Position numbers and translations under genes: made by a program. From assembly GCA_012184525.1 (NCBI GenBank), contig WOFQ01000024.1:248001-312000 (forward strand): DNA of 64,000 nt. Direction: 5' to 3'. How positions within the stretch are numbered: the first letter of the stretch is position 1; the number at the start of each line of letters is the position of its first letter. The stretch is from Xenoacremonium recifei. Taxonomy: Eukaryota > Ascomycota > Sordariomycetes > Hypocreales > Nectriaceae. Positions 33,882 through 44,702 of this stretch are shown here, one piece after another. The notes beneath the pieces are model-generated. The model was not told where the DNA came from. It searched no databases and worked only from the letters and a program-made list of their open reading frames with translations.

Positions 33882-34501
33882 ATGGTCTCGACTCGAAACA
33901 TCTTCAAGGCCGTCTTGGTCCTCGTCAGCGCCGTTGCCGTGACGGCCGCGCCTCCCAAGCCCCGCGCTGCGTTGAACAGCGTGCCGTATATGCCCCGAAT
34001 CGCCAGCGCTGCCAAGAACGACCAGGTCCTGCGAACGCGAGCTGAGGAAGCTGCTGACCCCAGTGTGCTGGCGCAAGTGACGTGCCTCAACCCTAGCCAG
34101 TACGTGCATCCCGGCGGCAGAGACCCAAGCCCAGGGGACGAGCAGAGATGAGACACAAGGAAGATGTGCTAACTTACGGGTGTTCCCGTTACAGAACAAT
34201 TGTCTTTCAGGACGAGAACGTCGCTCAGCTGAGCATCTGCGGTGGCATGGCGGGCTCAACAAAGAGGTGCAAGGGTGCGCCCAAGGAGACGACTGGCGAG
34301 GCTGGATCTGCAAAGTTCACGCTCAAGGCCACTGACGAAGACGCGACCATCAACATCACCCGGAAGCGCTGGGTGAAGTGTGTGCAGGCAGCGAGGGCGC
34401 AGTGTGCTACCGGCACCCTGTCGGCAGTTTGCTTGGGTGGTGCTTCAACTGGGGATGTTGCGTTTGTGCTGGAGAGCACGCTGGTTCAGGAGGAGCTGTA
34501 A
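33882..34501 (+). CDS. Small secreted cysteine-containing protein, unknown function
   Basis: Exons 33882-34099 and 34195-34501 (95-nt intron) total 525 nt and 174 residues. Residues 1-23 form a clear signal peptide (Lys-Ala then a Val/Leu/Ala core, cleavage near TAA-PP). The mature part starts with a Pro/Ala/Arg segment to about residue 60, compatible with a propeptide, then a compact domain with six cysteines (68, 88, 98, 135, 143, 152) and one N-glycosylation sequon at Asn126. The even cysteine number suggests three disulfides. The family is not recognised; size and composition resemble secreted effector-like or cell-surface proteins. The intron was fixed by the GTACGT donor inside CAG TAC and gives NPSQTIVFQDE. 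Confidence 0.72.
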
Positions 34502-37500
34502 AGACAAGCAAGCAATGGTGTCAGATCAGGTCGAAAAGGAGGGGTACTACTACTCCGCAGTCGGCAGGAGGACAAAGAGAGAAGGGAAATGATGACGAGG
34601 AAAAGCCAGGGGAGGACGGACAACGTGTCAGTGCCGCGGACCAAAACACCAAAGAGTCTTTGGGTCGCGTGCATCCTCTTTCCTTCGCATCAGCCCATCT
34701 GTCCTGTCCCGCACATGCCGTGCACACTACACTTCACACGCACATACTTAGTAAATAATGTCTGGTACAATCATCAGCTCCCCGCCGTGCTCCATTGGAT
34801 AGACGTCGTGCGATCGTCGCTGCTCACCTCGGTCTAGACCGCCGGGCGACGATCTCCGCCAAGAAGCGGCCTGGCGTCTCGCATTCGGCCAGGCGCTGAT
34901 AGGCGTTGAGTAGGGCAACCTACCGCAGTAGCAGGAGTCTCGGGGGCTCGCTAATCTTCTGGGAGGGGGGGGGCCAAGACACGGGAAGCCAGATGGCAGA
35001 TGGTGAGCACCAACAACACGTATGCGCACGCAGAAAGGCAGCGGCATGTAAGATGGTGGCCGCGGGAGTTGTTGGCTGGGCAATCAATTGGCCAAAGAAG
35101 TGGCTAAATGCAGTTCTCCAGTCTGCTGGGATGCACGTGGACGCCTTAGGGGTTGAGTTGGCCGTGGTGAAGCTGCAGTGCGCCCTCGCCAGCTGCATTC
35201 TGCACCATGATGGATGGATTATGGCTCTCCGCGTGTTCCGCGCTCCGCCTGCAATCCGCCTGCAAATGCAGAGCCCAATGCCGAAGGATGGAGCAGGCGA
35301 TGGATTCGGCGACATGTACAGAACAGGACGGCGAATGGTAGGCACAGAGGGCCTCGCAGCCAGGACATCTGCCTGACGGGGGACTCTTTGGCACGGTATA
35401 CGAGCAAGGGGGGCGGGCGTTGGTGGTGTAGAGGATCCAATATAGCTGCAACCCAAAGCCCAGCCCAAGGCCCAGCCCAAAGCCCCAGTCGCAAGCCTCC
35501 ACGCCAGCGCGCGTCGGCCGAAGGAACCGGCAGCCGGACTTGGGAAGGGGGCAAGAATCCATCAACATGTGCGCGCGGGGTAATAGGAGTGGCGGTGATT
35601 GGAGGAGCGAAGAGTCCGGATGAACTGAACTTGGGTCTGAGCAGTGTTCTTGTCTGGACACGTTTCTGCTCGACAGCTAGTCCAGGACGGGGACAACTAA
35701 CTCTCCGATGAAGAGCAGCATCCGCGATTGTGTTGATGAAGGCTCCTGAAGCGGCGCAACTGATCGACTCTGTCCGGCGTGTGATGTGCAGAATAGGGGG
35801 AATGCTGATGCTGTCATGGTGGTTTGCTCGACTGACTGACAGACGCACCAGGTCACTTGATCTGCCGCCGGCCGCCACCCAGCATGACGACGACGGTCGC
35901 AGCCAGGCGTCAGAGCAACACCTGGAAAAGCAACGAAGCGTGCGGCGATGCAGGCAGGGAGGGACTGGCAGGCCAACCTTGTCGAGGCGACGCCTCCGCA
36001 ACCGGTCGCTGCCTCGACAGGTGATGGCCTCGATGGATGGCTGCAGGCTGTCTCTCATCTGATGCGCCAAGATACGACGACTCTGCCCATCTCTTCCATA
36101 CAAGTAGGGTTGACATGGAGAAACAAAGGGGGATCATCGAGGGCAGCTCCAGCACAGCACCTGGGGGACGCTAAAGTGCAGGTCGTTTTAGTGGCTGTAC
36201 CCCGCAAAGACGCTGCGTGGTGCCCATTGGGTGGGTGACGTCGGCGCCCTGAGATGTGGGCACGGGGGCTTTTGCGAGCGTGACCATTGGCTGCATGGCC
36301 ATAATTACCCCACAGTCATGAGTCTCACCCCGCTAAAGAGCATGCTGCGCTAGGGGGGCGCTGCCGTAGCCTCCGTCCGCCGGGCCTCGCCAAGGAAGCC
36401 CACCAAAGAGTCCGCAACAGAGCAGAGAGATGGCAACCGCGGTGCTGACCCTCCTCTTCAATTAGTTCGTGGACAAATATGCCCACCACGTGCGGCTGAG
36501 CTGAGTGCATCAGAGCTAGGAAAGGTACCTTCAGTGCTGGCTGACTGGCGTCGAAAGGGGAAGGGGCGGATGTTGCAGTGGAAAAAAAGCAATTGGGACG
36601 GATGACCCAGCTTTGCAACCACAGGCATGCATCGCCAGTCGATCCTTCCCTTGCAGAGACGTAGCAGCGACGGCGCTGGTGTCAGCAAGCAAGAGCAGCC
36701 TCCACGGCATGGCAGGAACGAACGAGTAAGGCACTGAGGCGAAGCGGGCGCCAAAAGTCAATGCTGCATGTACCTGGGTGCCTGGGCCACGGCGTGAGGA
36801 GGCCCAAGTACTGCACCAGACCTGCCGCGTATGTCCCAGCGAACCTTCCCAAGCCTCCCGGCCTGTTGCTACCATACCAGCGGGCACACAGGGCAGGAGT
36901 GCCAGCGGAGGGCTCGCTCGACAGCGATACCTTCCCCTTCTTGCCCCCGCCCGCCAGATCCCAGCAGGGTTCCTGGTAAGGCACATCCGCGGCGGCGCCT
37001 TCCCCAATTGCTCGTCAGGAGGACCAGGAGGAGAAGAAGGTTTCTACCTAATCCGCCGACCTCCGTCTTCTCCTCCTCTTTCTCTCTTCCATCACCCAGT
37101 CCATTATCAGCAGACCATCAGCCCATCCCCCAGACGCTGTGCGCCTCGAAGCTTGACCGTCTTCTTGCCGAGACGCAACGTAAAACGGGCCAGAGACGTT
37201 GCAAACATCCGCATTCTCCAGCGAATCTCGAACAAAAACAGATCCGTGCAGTGCCGCCACTCTCCCTCCTGGGTACGCACGTCCTATCCCAACGGCACGG
37301 ACCAGCAAGCCATCGTCGAGAACCACGCCGCGCGCGCGCAACAGCCCTGGGCCTGGCTCTGGCTCGTCGAGGCACCCAATTGTCCAGGCGGGCAGCAGCC
37401 CTGAACCCTGCACGCTGAACCTCTCGTGCCAGTGGGAGAAGAACCGATCGCGGCGGCGCGGTCCACACGACGTCACCTCCCACCATCTCGACCCAAGCCT

Positions 37501-38184
37501 TGAGCCCACTGGCCAGCGGCCGTCGCCCACCCTTGCACGCCATCCCCAGGCGCCCCTCAACTCTCCAGGGCCTAAAGGTTCCCGTCTCCTCCAGCTCGCT
37601 GCTCGCTGCATCAGCTCGGGGTCCTTTCTGGGGCTTGTCACTCAACGTCGCCGGTGCCATCACTGACTCTTCGCCTCTGGGCCAGGGTTTCTCCCAATTC
37701 ACGGCCGGTGTCGCTTTGCCTCGCCTCACCTCGCACAATCTCGCTGCACACCAATTTCAATCGACTTTTGCCTATTCCAGTATCGGCGATCCCTCGTCAC
37801 TGCACGGCGATTCTGGTCCCCTTGTTTAAAGTTGGATCGACCTTCGTTCGCTTCACACACTCTGCCGGCCTTTATCAACCCCCGCTCCCTCCCCCATCCC
37901 ATTCCATCTCCAACAAACCTTCCAGTCCTCCCTTCTTCTCTTGTCTTCCCTCTGCTACACTTTTCTGTTCTCTGGAACAAAACATCATCTTCAACAAGCG
38001 ATTTCATCAGCCCACAACCTCAATTCTCCAACACGCTGTAAAACCCACTTGTCACACTCTCCTTGGGCCCCTCGAACCACTCTCGCGCCACTGGTACTTT
38101 CCGTCTCGTCACTTGGACCCCGATTTCTACACCGCGACTACTACTATATAACAACGTCATTCCCACGGCCGTTGCCTGTCTGCA
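34502..38184. other. 3.7-kb gene-poor gap with long CT-rich leader at its right end
   Basis: No intact gene is evident. The largest minus-strand frame (35219-36103, 294 codons) has unordered Arg/Ser/Cys/Pro composition and is judged spurious. From about 37,050 the plus strand is CT-rich and probably contains the promoter and leader of the gene at 38185. Confidence 0.45.
35452..35488. repeat. Short tandem repeat, 12-bp unit, about 3 copies
   Basis: The unit CCCAAAGCCCAG (with one A/G variant) is repeated three times, the last copy carrying an extra C. It lies in non-coding sequence. Confidence 0.6.
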
Positions 38185-39096
38185 ATGATGTCTACCGAAA
38201 ACCCACCAAACAACAACCCAGACATGTACGTCCGCAATCGCCGAGGCTCCATCACACAGGCCGCCCTCACGAACCTTTTCCAGCGAGGAAATTCGGTTCC
38301 GAATGGCTCTGGCTTTCCCGGCCAGATGAACGGTGGCGCTGCTCACCCCGTGGACGCTGGTCGCCGACGGCTTTCGGTGAACACCCTTGGTCTTTCGGGC
38401 ACCTCTCCTACGAACCCCAGCAACTCATTCAACATCCGCCGTGGTAGCATGTCCACCAACTCCAACAACTCTGAGTCGATCGACGAAAGCGCCATCGAGG
38501 ATGACGATGCGCTGTATGGCACCGCCAGAACCGCTCCCACCACGCCGTTCGTCCGTCGAATGAGCTTCGGCGGCACCACCATGCGCAACATCCGCCCCAG
38601 CGGCAGCCCCGGCAATGGTAATAACCCACCATCCTCTCCTCCGCCCACGCAGAATGGACGTTCGCATAGTGGACAGAAGGCAACTCGTGCAAGGGCGCCG
38701 ACGCAGGGTTCTAGCATCTCTGCAGCTCTGTCGGCCGCTGGGCGCCGTGCCAGCTCCACCCTGCCAGCTTCTTCTCTTCCACAGGCAAGCAACATCAAAA
38801 GTCCAAGAGCCCCTTCTGACAGTTTTGCTCCTCGCGCAGACCAGCAAGGTTTCAACTGGTCAGAGCAGCTTAGGTCTCGCGCCGAAAGCTCCGTCTCCGG
38901 GGCTCGTCCCTCGTTCTCGCTCGCGTCGAGCTCGCCTCCTCGTGGCAACTCGATGCACGACCGAGCCAAGTCGGTCTCCGAAATGCCCCAGCCGCCCGTC
39001 CAAGCCCCCGCCGTCAAGCAGCCTCCCAAGCAGGAGCGACCGAAGCCTGATGCGTTCCAGGAGCGAATTCTCAAGGGCGACTTCTACATGGACTGA
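38185..39096 (+). CDS. Conserved-looking fungal phosphoprotein with five PKA consensus sites
   Basis: Intronless, 303 residues; translation may start at the first or second of two adjacent Met codons. No catalytic domain or membrane segment is seen. The chain is Ser/Pro/Asn/Arg-rich and probably disordered. Five Arg-Arg-x-Ser motifs occur: Ser22 (RRGS), Ser64 (RRLS), Ser88 (RRGS), Ser127 (RRMS) and Ser190 (RRAS), the classical protein kinase A consensus. The N-terminal RRGSITQAALTNLFQRG stretch and the C-terminal PDAFQERILKGDFYMD look like ordered, conserved elements. The protein is probably a signalling target rather than an enzyme. I do not recognise the family by name. Confidence 0.75.
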   Translation: MMSTENPPNNNPDMYVRNRRGSITQAALTNLFQRGNSVPNGSGFPGQMNGGAAHPVDAGRRRLSVNTLGLSGTSPTNPSNSFNIRRGSMSTNSNNSESIDESAIEDDDALYGTARTAPTTPFVRRMSFGGTTMRNIRPSGSPGNGNNPPSSPPPTQNGRSHSGQKATRARAPTQGSSISAALSAAGRRASSTLPASSLPQASNIKSPRAPSDSFAPRADQQGFNWSEQLRSRAESSVSGARPSFSLASSSPPRGNSMHDRAKSVSEMPQPPVQAPAVKQPPKQERPKPDAFQERILKGDFYMD

Positions 39097-40773
39097 GCGA
39101 ACGCCGTGAACGGCTGACGCATAGTTTGGTTTTGACGACGATAATGATGACGACTACCACCTCAATGACGACCGACCCCACCATCCCACCCACCATGACG
39201 ACCCCTACCACTGCCACTATCATAACCACCATGATTATTTACTACGACAATCACAATCAATTGCGAACGGCAGCATCCGGCCGACACCAAGTAATCATCA
39301 CCATGACACCTTTACCCGCGTTTCTACATTGGCATTCTTGCTTTCAATCTGAGCTACCTGCCCTCTGATTACAAGAGACTCTCGCTAAACCACTTCGCTT
39401 CTTTATTTGCTGTTAAAATGTACTTTTCAAGTTGAGAGCTTTGGAGGCTAGGGCCAAAAAACGCTTGGAGGCAAAAAGGAAAACAAAAGAAAAAAAATAG
39501 CGAAATTGGGAAGATTGGGGTTCACGGAAGGCGCACCGGAACTGGTGACAGAATGGAATACACAGGACACGGCGGGGTGGAATAATGGTGGTCTTTGAGA
39601 GACATCATATGAAAGGAAAGGAGGTTGTTCTCCGGCGAGGCGGGGTCTTTTACGACAACATTCAGCACAATAGCGAGCACGGGAGTCGATGATTTTCGGT
39701 GTATTTGACGAAACTTTACTACGGGCGTTGCTGGATTCTTTGCGTGGAAGTTTGCCACGCATGTAGGAGTATGGCTTACTTGGTGTGGCAGATGAAAGGG
39801 AGGGTGGCATCCGGATGTATCCCGCGCAGGAATGCGTGGCTTCAGGGGAGTCGGCACAGAATGAGGAGCTGTCGCAGCAAGCTAGGATGACTGCAATGAA
39901 TCGGGGGAAACCCAGAAGATTGGCAGATATGGCTTTAAGTGAGGGGCCTGGAATCGTGCCGATTGATACATAGATGCCCCCTCCTCGGGCGTGGCGGATG
40001 CAAAGGCCGAGAGAATAGGACCGAGCTAGAATGAAATTTACGGCTTTGCTATCTGTATCTGACGAGAATCGAGATTCACATGCCTGGCGAAGTGATGGGC
40101 TGATGATAGGCAGTAGTTGTGAAGCCCAATAATAGTCGAGAACGGATGAGATATGTCAAAGATATGAGTCGTCCAGCTCCACCAACCACCAACAATGGGG
40201 GAATCTAAATCTGCCATGTGCAAGCCCGTGGCTGGACGCCAAAACGCCTATGCTATTTCCGTCTCGGCCCTGAACGGCGACAGACTTCAGCGCTACACGC
40301 ACGTGCAGTATCTCGACCCAATGGGATCGGCAGGGCAAGCGTCGATGATATTGCGATGGAGCGGGCGCAGAAAGATAGACGAGATACACACACAGGACAA
40401 AGGAGTACAGTTAGGGTAGCGAAGCATTTAGATAGGTGGAGGGTGCAGATAAGTAAAGTTGGTTGGTTGGTATGTAGGTCTACACGCATGTACAGAAATA
40501 TGGTATCGTTCAAAAACACCCGCTCAGGTCCCGGTCCAAGTAAAAAGCAAAGCAAGTCAGGCAAATCCACCCCGTCGTAGAAGAACACACATGCGGTGCC
40601 GTCGCGCCCGAAGATTTTGGTTGGTCATATCATGCCGACAAATCAGATTCATGAGGAGAGGGGGGATTCTTTGGAGGATCGTCGTGGTCGATGCCCTGTG
40701 GTTGCCCGCACGTGGGTGATGGAATGTCCCCCCACAGCGGCGGGCAAGGAAGGGCAATACGTATGTATGGAAC
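39097..40773. other. Convergent intergenic region with simple ATGACG-like repeats
   Basis: This lies between the 3' ends of the phosphoprotein gene (+) and the Zn2Cys6 gene (-). Directly after the stop codon, 39130-39250 is a degenerate ATGACG/CACC low-complexity tract that can be read as a Met/Thr-rich frame but is not coding-like. No gene is seen. Confidence 0.5.
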
Positions 40774-43547
40774 TTAGAAGTTGAACACGTTGCCCGAGCC
40801 GGGCATCGTCTGGAACATGTCGAACCACGGCTCGTTCATGACGATGCGCACGCCGTTCTCGTACGCCTCCTGCGAGTCCAGGCCCAGGCCCAGGCCCTCG
40901 AGGTCGATGGAGTCGAGCCCGAAATTGTTGAAGTCGCCGAAGGCGCCGAGCCCGGGGTGTGTGCCGCCCAGCATGCCGGGGGGGACCATGGCGCCGGAGC
41001 CCATGGCCGCGGCGAGCATGTCGGGCTGCGGGGGGCCGGTTTCGAGCGTGGTCGTGTTGCCGGAGAGCGTGGCGGACGGCGGCGTGTCGTTGGGCCCGGG
41101 TGTGGGCTCGCTGAAGAAGGGCTGGGCTGGGCCGCGCTGGTGCCAGCTGCCGTAGGTGGTGCCGCCGGCGGAGGAGGCGTCGGCGCTGGGGACGGCGACG
41201 GAGGGGGTGTTGGCGGAGGAGCTGCCGGTGGCGACCTCGGAGAGCAGCTGCAGCGGCGTGTTAGCCTGGCGGTCGGACGGGCCGACGGTGGACGGCGGGA
41301 GTTGCGGCGGGAGTTGTTGGTGCGGTGGCGGCGCGGGTGTCTGGCCGGCCGATCCAGGGGTAAGTTGGCTCGCCGCTCCGGGACCAGACCGGGGGTCGGC
41401 CTTGGAGCTGTTCTGCTTGTAGAACCAGCTGCGCAGCATGACGAGCACGACGAGGAACTTGGCCGCCGGACGACAGCGATCATCCGCGGCCGTGGCGCGG
41501 AACTTCTCCAGCAGCGCGTCGAGGTAATGCTCGACCTGCATCTCGTCCTTGTTGATAACGCGGCCCAGCTCCGAGCCGGCGGGCGCGCACGAGAAGTACA
41601 GCTTGATGAGGATGACCAGGGCGTAGGCGACGCGCACGAAGTTGAAGACGGGCAGGCAGCGCACGCTGAAGATGTCCATGGAGATGAAGGTGGTGAGGAT
41701 GCCGTTGATGGAGGCCATGCAGGCGGAGAGGGCGGAGATGTGTGCGGCGGAGAGAGGTTCGGCGCTCACGCCGCTGAAGCCGTCGCGGAGGGAGTCAGGG
41801 GCAAAGGGTGGCCGGACGGACTCGGTGTTGGCTTGCCGAGAATGCAGGGCCATCTCGTGCATGTAGAGGTTGAGAACATGGAAACTGATTTTGAGAGTTG
41901 CTGGGAGACATGTTAGCTCATGGACTGGCTCGTCAAGGGTCGATGAGACTCACGTTGTAGGAGGTCCGGGGGGACAGCCGCCCGGTACTTGTCCAGGTCT
42001 CTCTCCAAGCCCCTGAGGGCATACTGTGTCCTGACATCGGTGATATTGACCACATTCAGGGGGTCGTCCAGCGAGAACTGGATGCCAATCTCTTCTGCTA
42101 GCCGATGCGTCCAGACAAGATGGCAGAAGTACTTATCCGTAGGAGCGGCGTCTGGCGATGTCTCCAGGATCTCCACGCACTCTGACATGAAAGGATTCCA
42201 ACGCACCAGGTTAGGCCGATGCAGAGCCATTGATGTGTTGGCTGTGAGAAAGTAGCATGTCAACCAGGCTCTCCGAGATTCGATGCTCGTTGGATCCGGT
42301 GGTGGCGACCTCTTGAATGTGGGAATCCTCCAACCCTCGGGCATAAACTTGCCCCTGCGTTGTTGAGTCTTCTGACCCAGGCCAATGTCAATGGCCATGA
42401 CGGCCGCTATGTGTACGAGCTGGTAGAACTTGAGCTCCTCAAAGTGCTCCGGCGGCCAGTACCAGATCACCGCCACCTGCAGGGCCTGGATGAGCTCGAC
42501 CGTCTTCTCCCCGGTCATGATGACCTTCTCGGCGAAGATGGTCATGAGTTCCTTCTGCAACACCTTTTGCAAGGCTGGTGACTCGGCTGACGCTGCCGCC
42601 ATGACGGCGAGGAACAGCGTCGGCTTGGACTTGCGCAGCTCCATGACCGTGGTGCCCGGCGGGAAGACAACGCCCGGGAGGTGATAGATCATGTGGTCGT
42701 TATACCGCTCAAACAGCTCGACTGCTCGCTCAACGGTCAGGAGGCCGCGGTCGACGATATCGCCCTGTGCAAGCCGCGCAAAGATGGACGCCGGGTCCAG
42801 CGGCAGCGACTCCAGCGTCTGCCGGTCCTGCGCATCGTGCGGATTCTCATTATCGATGCCCTGGTCGTACTTCCTCTTCATGCCCGAGGCCGCCAGCGGC
42901 ATGCCCGCCAGACTGGCCCTCTTCTCCGCCATCTCAGCCCCCGGGTTCGGCCACGCCGGCATGTTGCGCCACACGACGTTCAGCGCCGGCTCGTCGATGG
43001 TGACCTTGTTGGTGTTGTGTGCGCCCGCGCCTGGCGACGGCGTCGACATGCTTCCTCCGGCCAGCGGCGCTGCCCGCGACTGCAGACTCGCCGTCAGGGC
43101 ATCGATCTTCTTCTCCAGCTCGGCCACGCGGCTGTCCGTCTTCTTCTGGCGCTTGCGCGTCGGCACTGTGACTACACAGTTGCGCCCGGCCTTGCGACAG
43201 CGCTTGCACGGCTGGGACTCGTCGTTGGGGTCCGGCTCGCAGCGCACCTTGAGCCCGCGACAGGCCTCGCAGGCGCGCGGGCGCTTCGCATCGACGCCCT
43301 CGTCGCCGGCCTCGTGGAGTTGGTTGTTGGCGTTGTTTGCTGGCGAGCCGTCGGGTGAGTCGGCGCCGCTGTCATGCCTGGTCGCAGCCGCTCGCAGGAT
43401 CGCGTTCCGGGGCGAGTTGGACGACGAGGCTGTCATCCCGGTATGGCCATGGCCGTGGGCATTGGCTGCTGGCACCAGCCCCCCGGGTCCGTCATCGCTG
43501 TCATCGCTGCCGCCGTTGGCCGGTAAGCGTCGCGGATCGAGTTCCAT
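40774..43547 (-). CDS. Zn(II)2Cys6 fungal transcription factor
   Basis: Exons on the minus strand are 43547-41954 and 41900-40774 (53-nt intron), totalling 2721 nt and 906 residues. The binuclear cluster spans Cys93, 96, 103, 114, 117 and 124 (C-x2-C-x6-C-x10-C-x2-C-x6-C), preceded by basic KRPRACEACRGLKVRCE and followed by a basic linker and a short coiled coil (SRVAELEKKIDALTASL) for dimerisation. A middle homology region with many hydrophobic helices follows (about 250-650). The C-terminal 200 residues are Pro/Gly/Ser/Gln-rich with acidic patches, compatible with an activation domain, and end NVFNF. The N-terminus carries a HGHGH run. The target pathway cannot be told from sequence; resemblance to Leu3/War1-type regulators is only general. 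Confidence 0.87.
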
Positions 43548-44702
43548 GGAGGAGTCGTCGGTGCTTCGGGCCTTGGGGAGAACGTGCTACGGGCGAGTAA
43601 GAGAGGGAGGACGGCGGTGCGAGTCGCCGAGACGCCGACCTGACCTGGCGAGGATGGCACAGGAGCGTCGATGACTAAGCGCCGGCCTCCGGGCGTTCCG
43701 AGCTGCCGTTCCGTTTGAGACGTTGGAGGCGGCATGTAAGTCAGGCGAATTGACCAAAGCACATCACCCAGACTCGCGGTACTCCGTATATTCACGCAGC
43801 TTCTCGAGAGGGATCGGGGGACTTGAAAGGTGCCAGCCGATACCTTGCATGGCCCTGGAACAATTAATGAAGAAAACGCCGGCTTGGTCGGCCCCCCTGC
43901 TTCGCTTCGCCACACCGGACGCGACTGGCACCGCCCCGGGAGCTGCACGATATGGCTAGCCTGCCAGCTTCATGGCGTGAGATCTACACACTACGCCCGT
44001 TCAACTCAACATTTCATTTAAATCCCGTTGTCAAAAGTGCCTTCGTCCCATTCATATTCAACCTATCAAGGAGTCGAACAAGTAATAATATCCCATACAT
44101 CGTCCATCTCGTTCTGTCAAACCTGGTCCTTCCCATCAGAGCATGCATGCGAGCTGAGCTCTCTCCAGAAACGCCGTGCTGTAAGGGGGCGATGATGAAT
44201 GAAGATAAATCCCCCAAATCTGTTGCCAATGGATGAAAGCAAATAAAAAAGAAGAAGAGCAAATCCTTTTCGGTCAAAAATATGCCGCCCAATTCTCTCA
44301 TTCTTGTCAGAACTCCTGTACATCTGTCGTCATGTTGTACATTAAATATTTTGTTGGTCTTTGGCTGAACCGCGTCGACATCTGGCAGAACGGCCAGAAG
44401 GATCGAGAAGAGCCTCGTCCCCAAGAACCGCCAGAAGAAGCGCGTCTACCGCCTCAGGTACCCGAAAGGCAAAGACTGCCCCCCAGACAAACCGACACTT
44501 TCGCCTCCGAGCTCAGTCTAGAATCCCCCTCTTCGAGACATCTTTATATATTAAGGTAGTGATGCAACAACGAAAGCATGAAAACTGTAAAAGCACCCGC
44601 TGGTAAATGGTATCATCGCTTGTCGAAACGAGTGGGTATGTTGAACAAGCACGCAAAAGACGTATACATCAACGATAGTCCGGTGTCATTTCAATCGCAA
44701 AA
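43548..44702. other. Intergenic region: Zn2Cys6 gene promoter and RhoGAP gene 3' flank
   Basis: About 1.15 kb. Both neighbouring genes are on the minus strand. No convincing coding frame is seen on either strand. Confidence 0.5.

Noticed and set aside
35219..36103. A 294-codon open frame on the minus strand.
   Set aside because: Composition is unordered (Arg, Ser, Pro, Cys), no motif or splice partner is visible, and it lies in GC-rich non-coding sequence where long chance frames are common.
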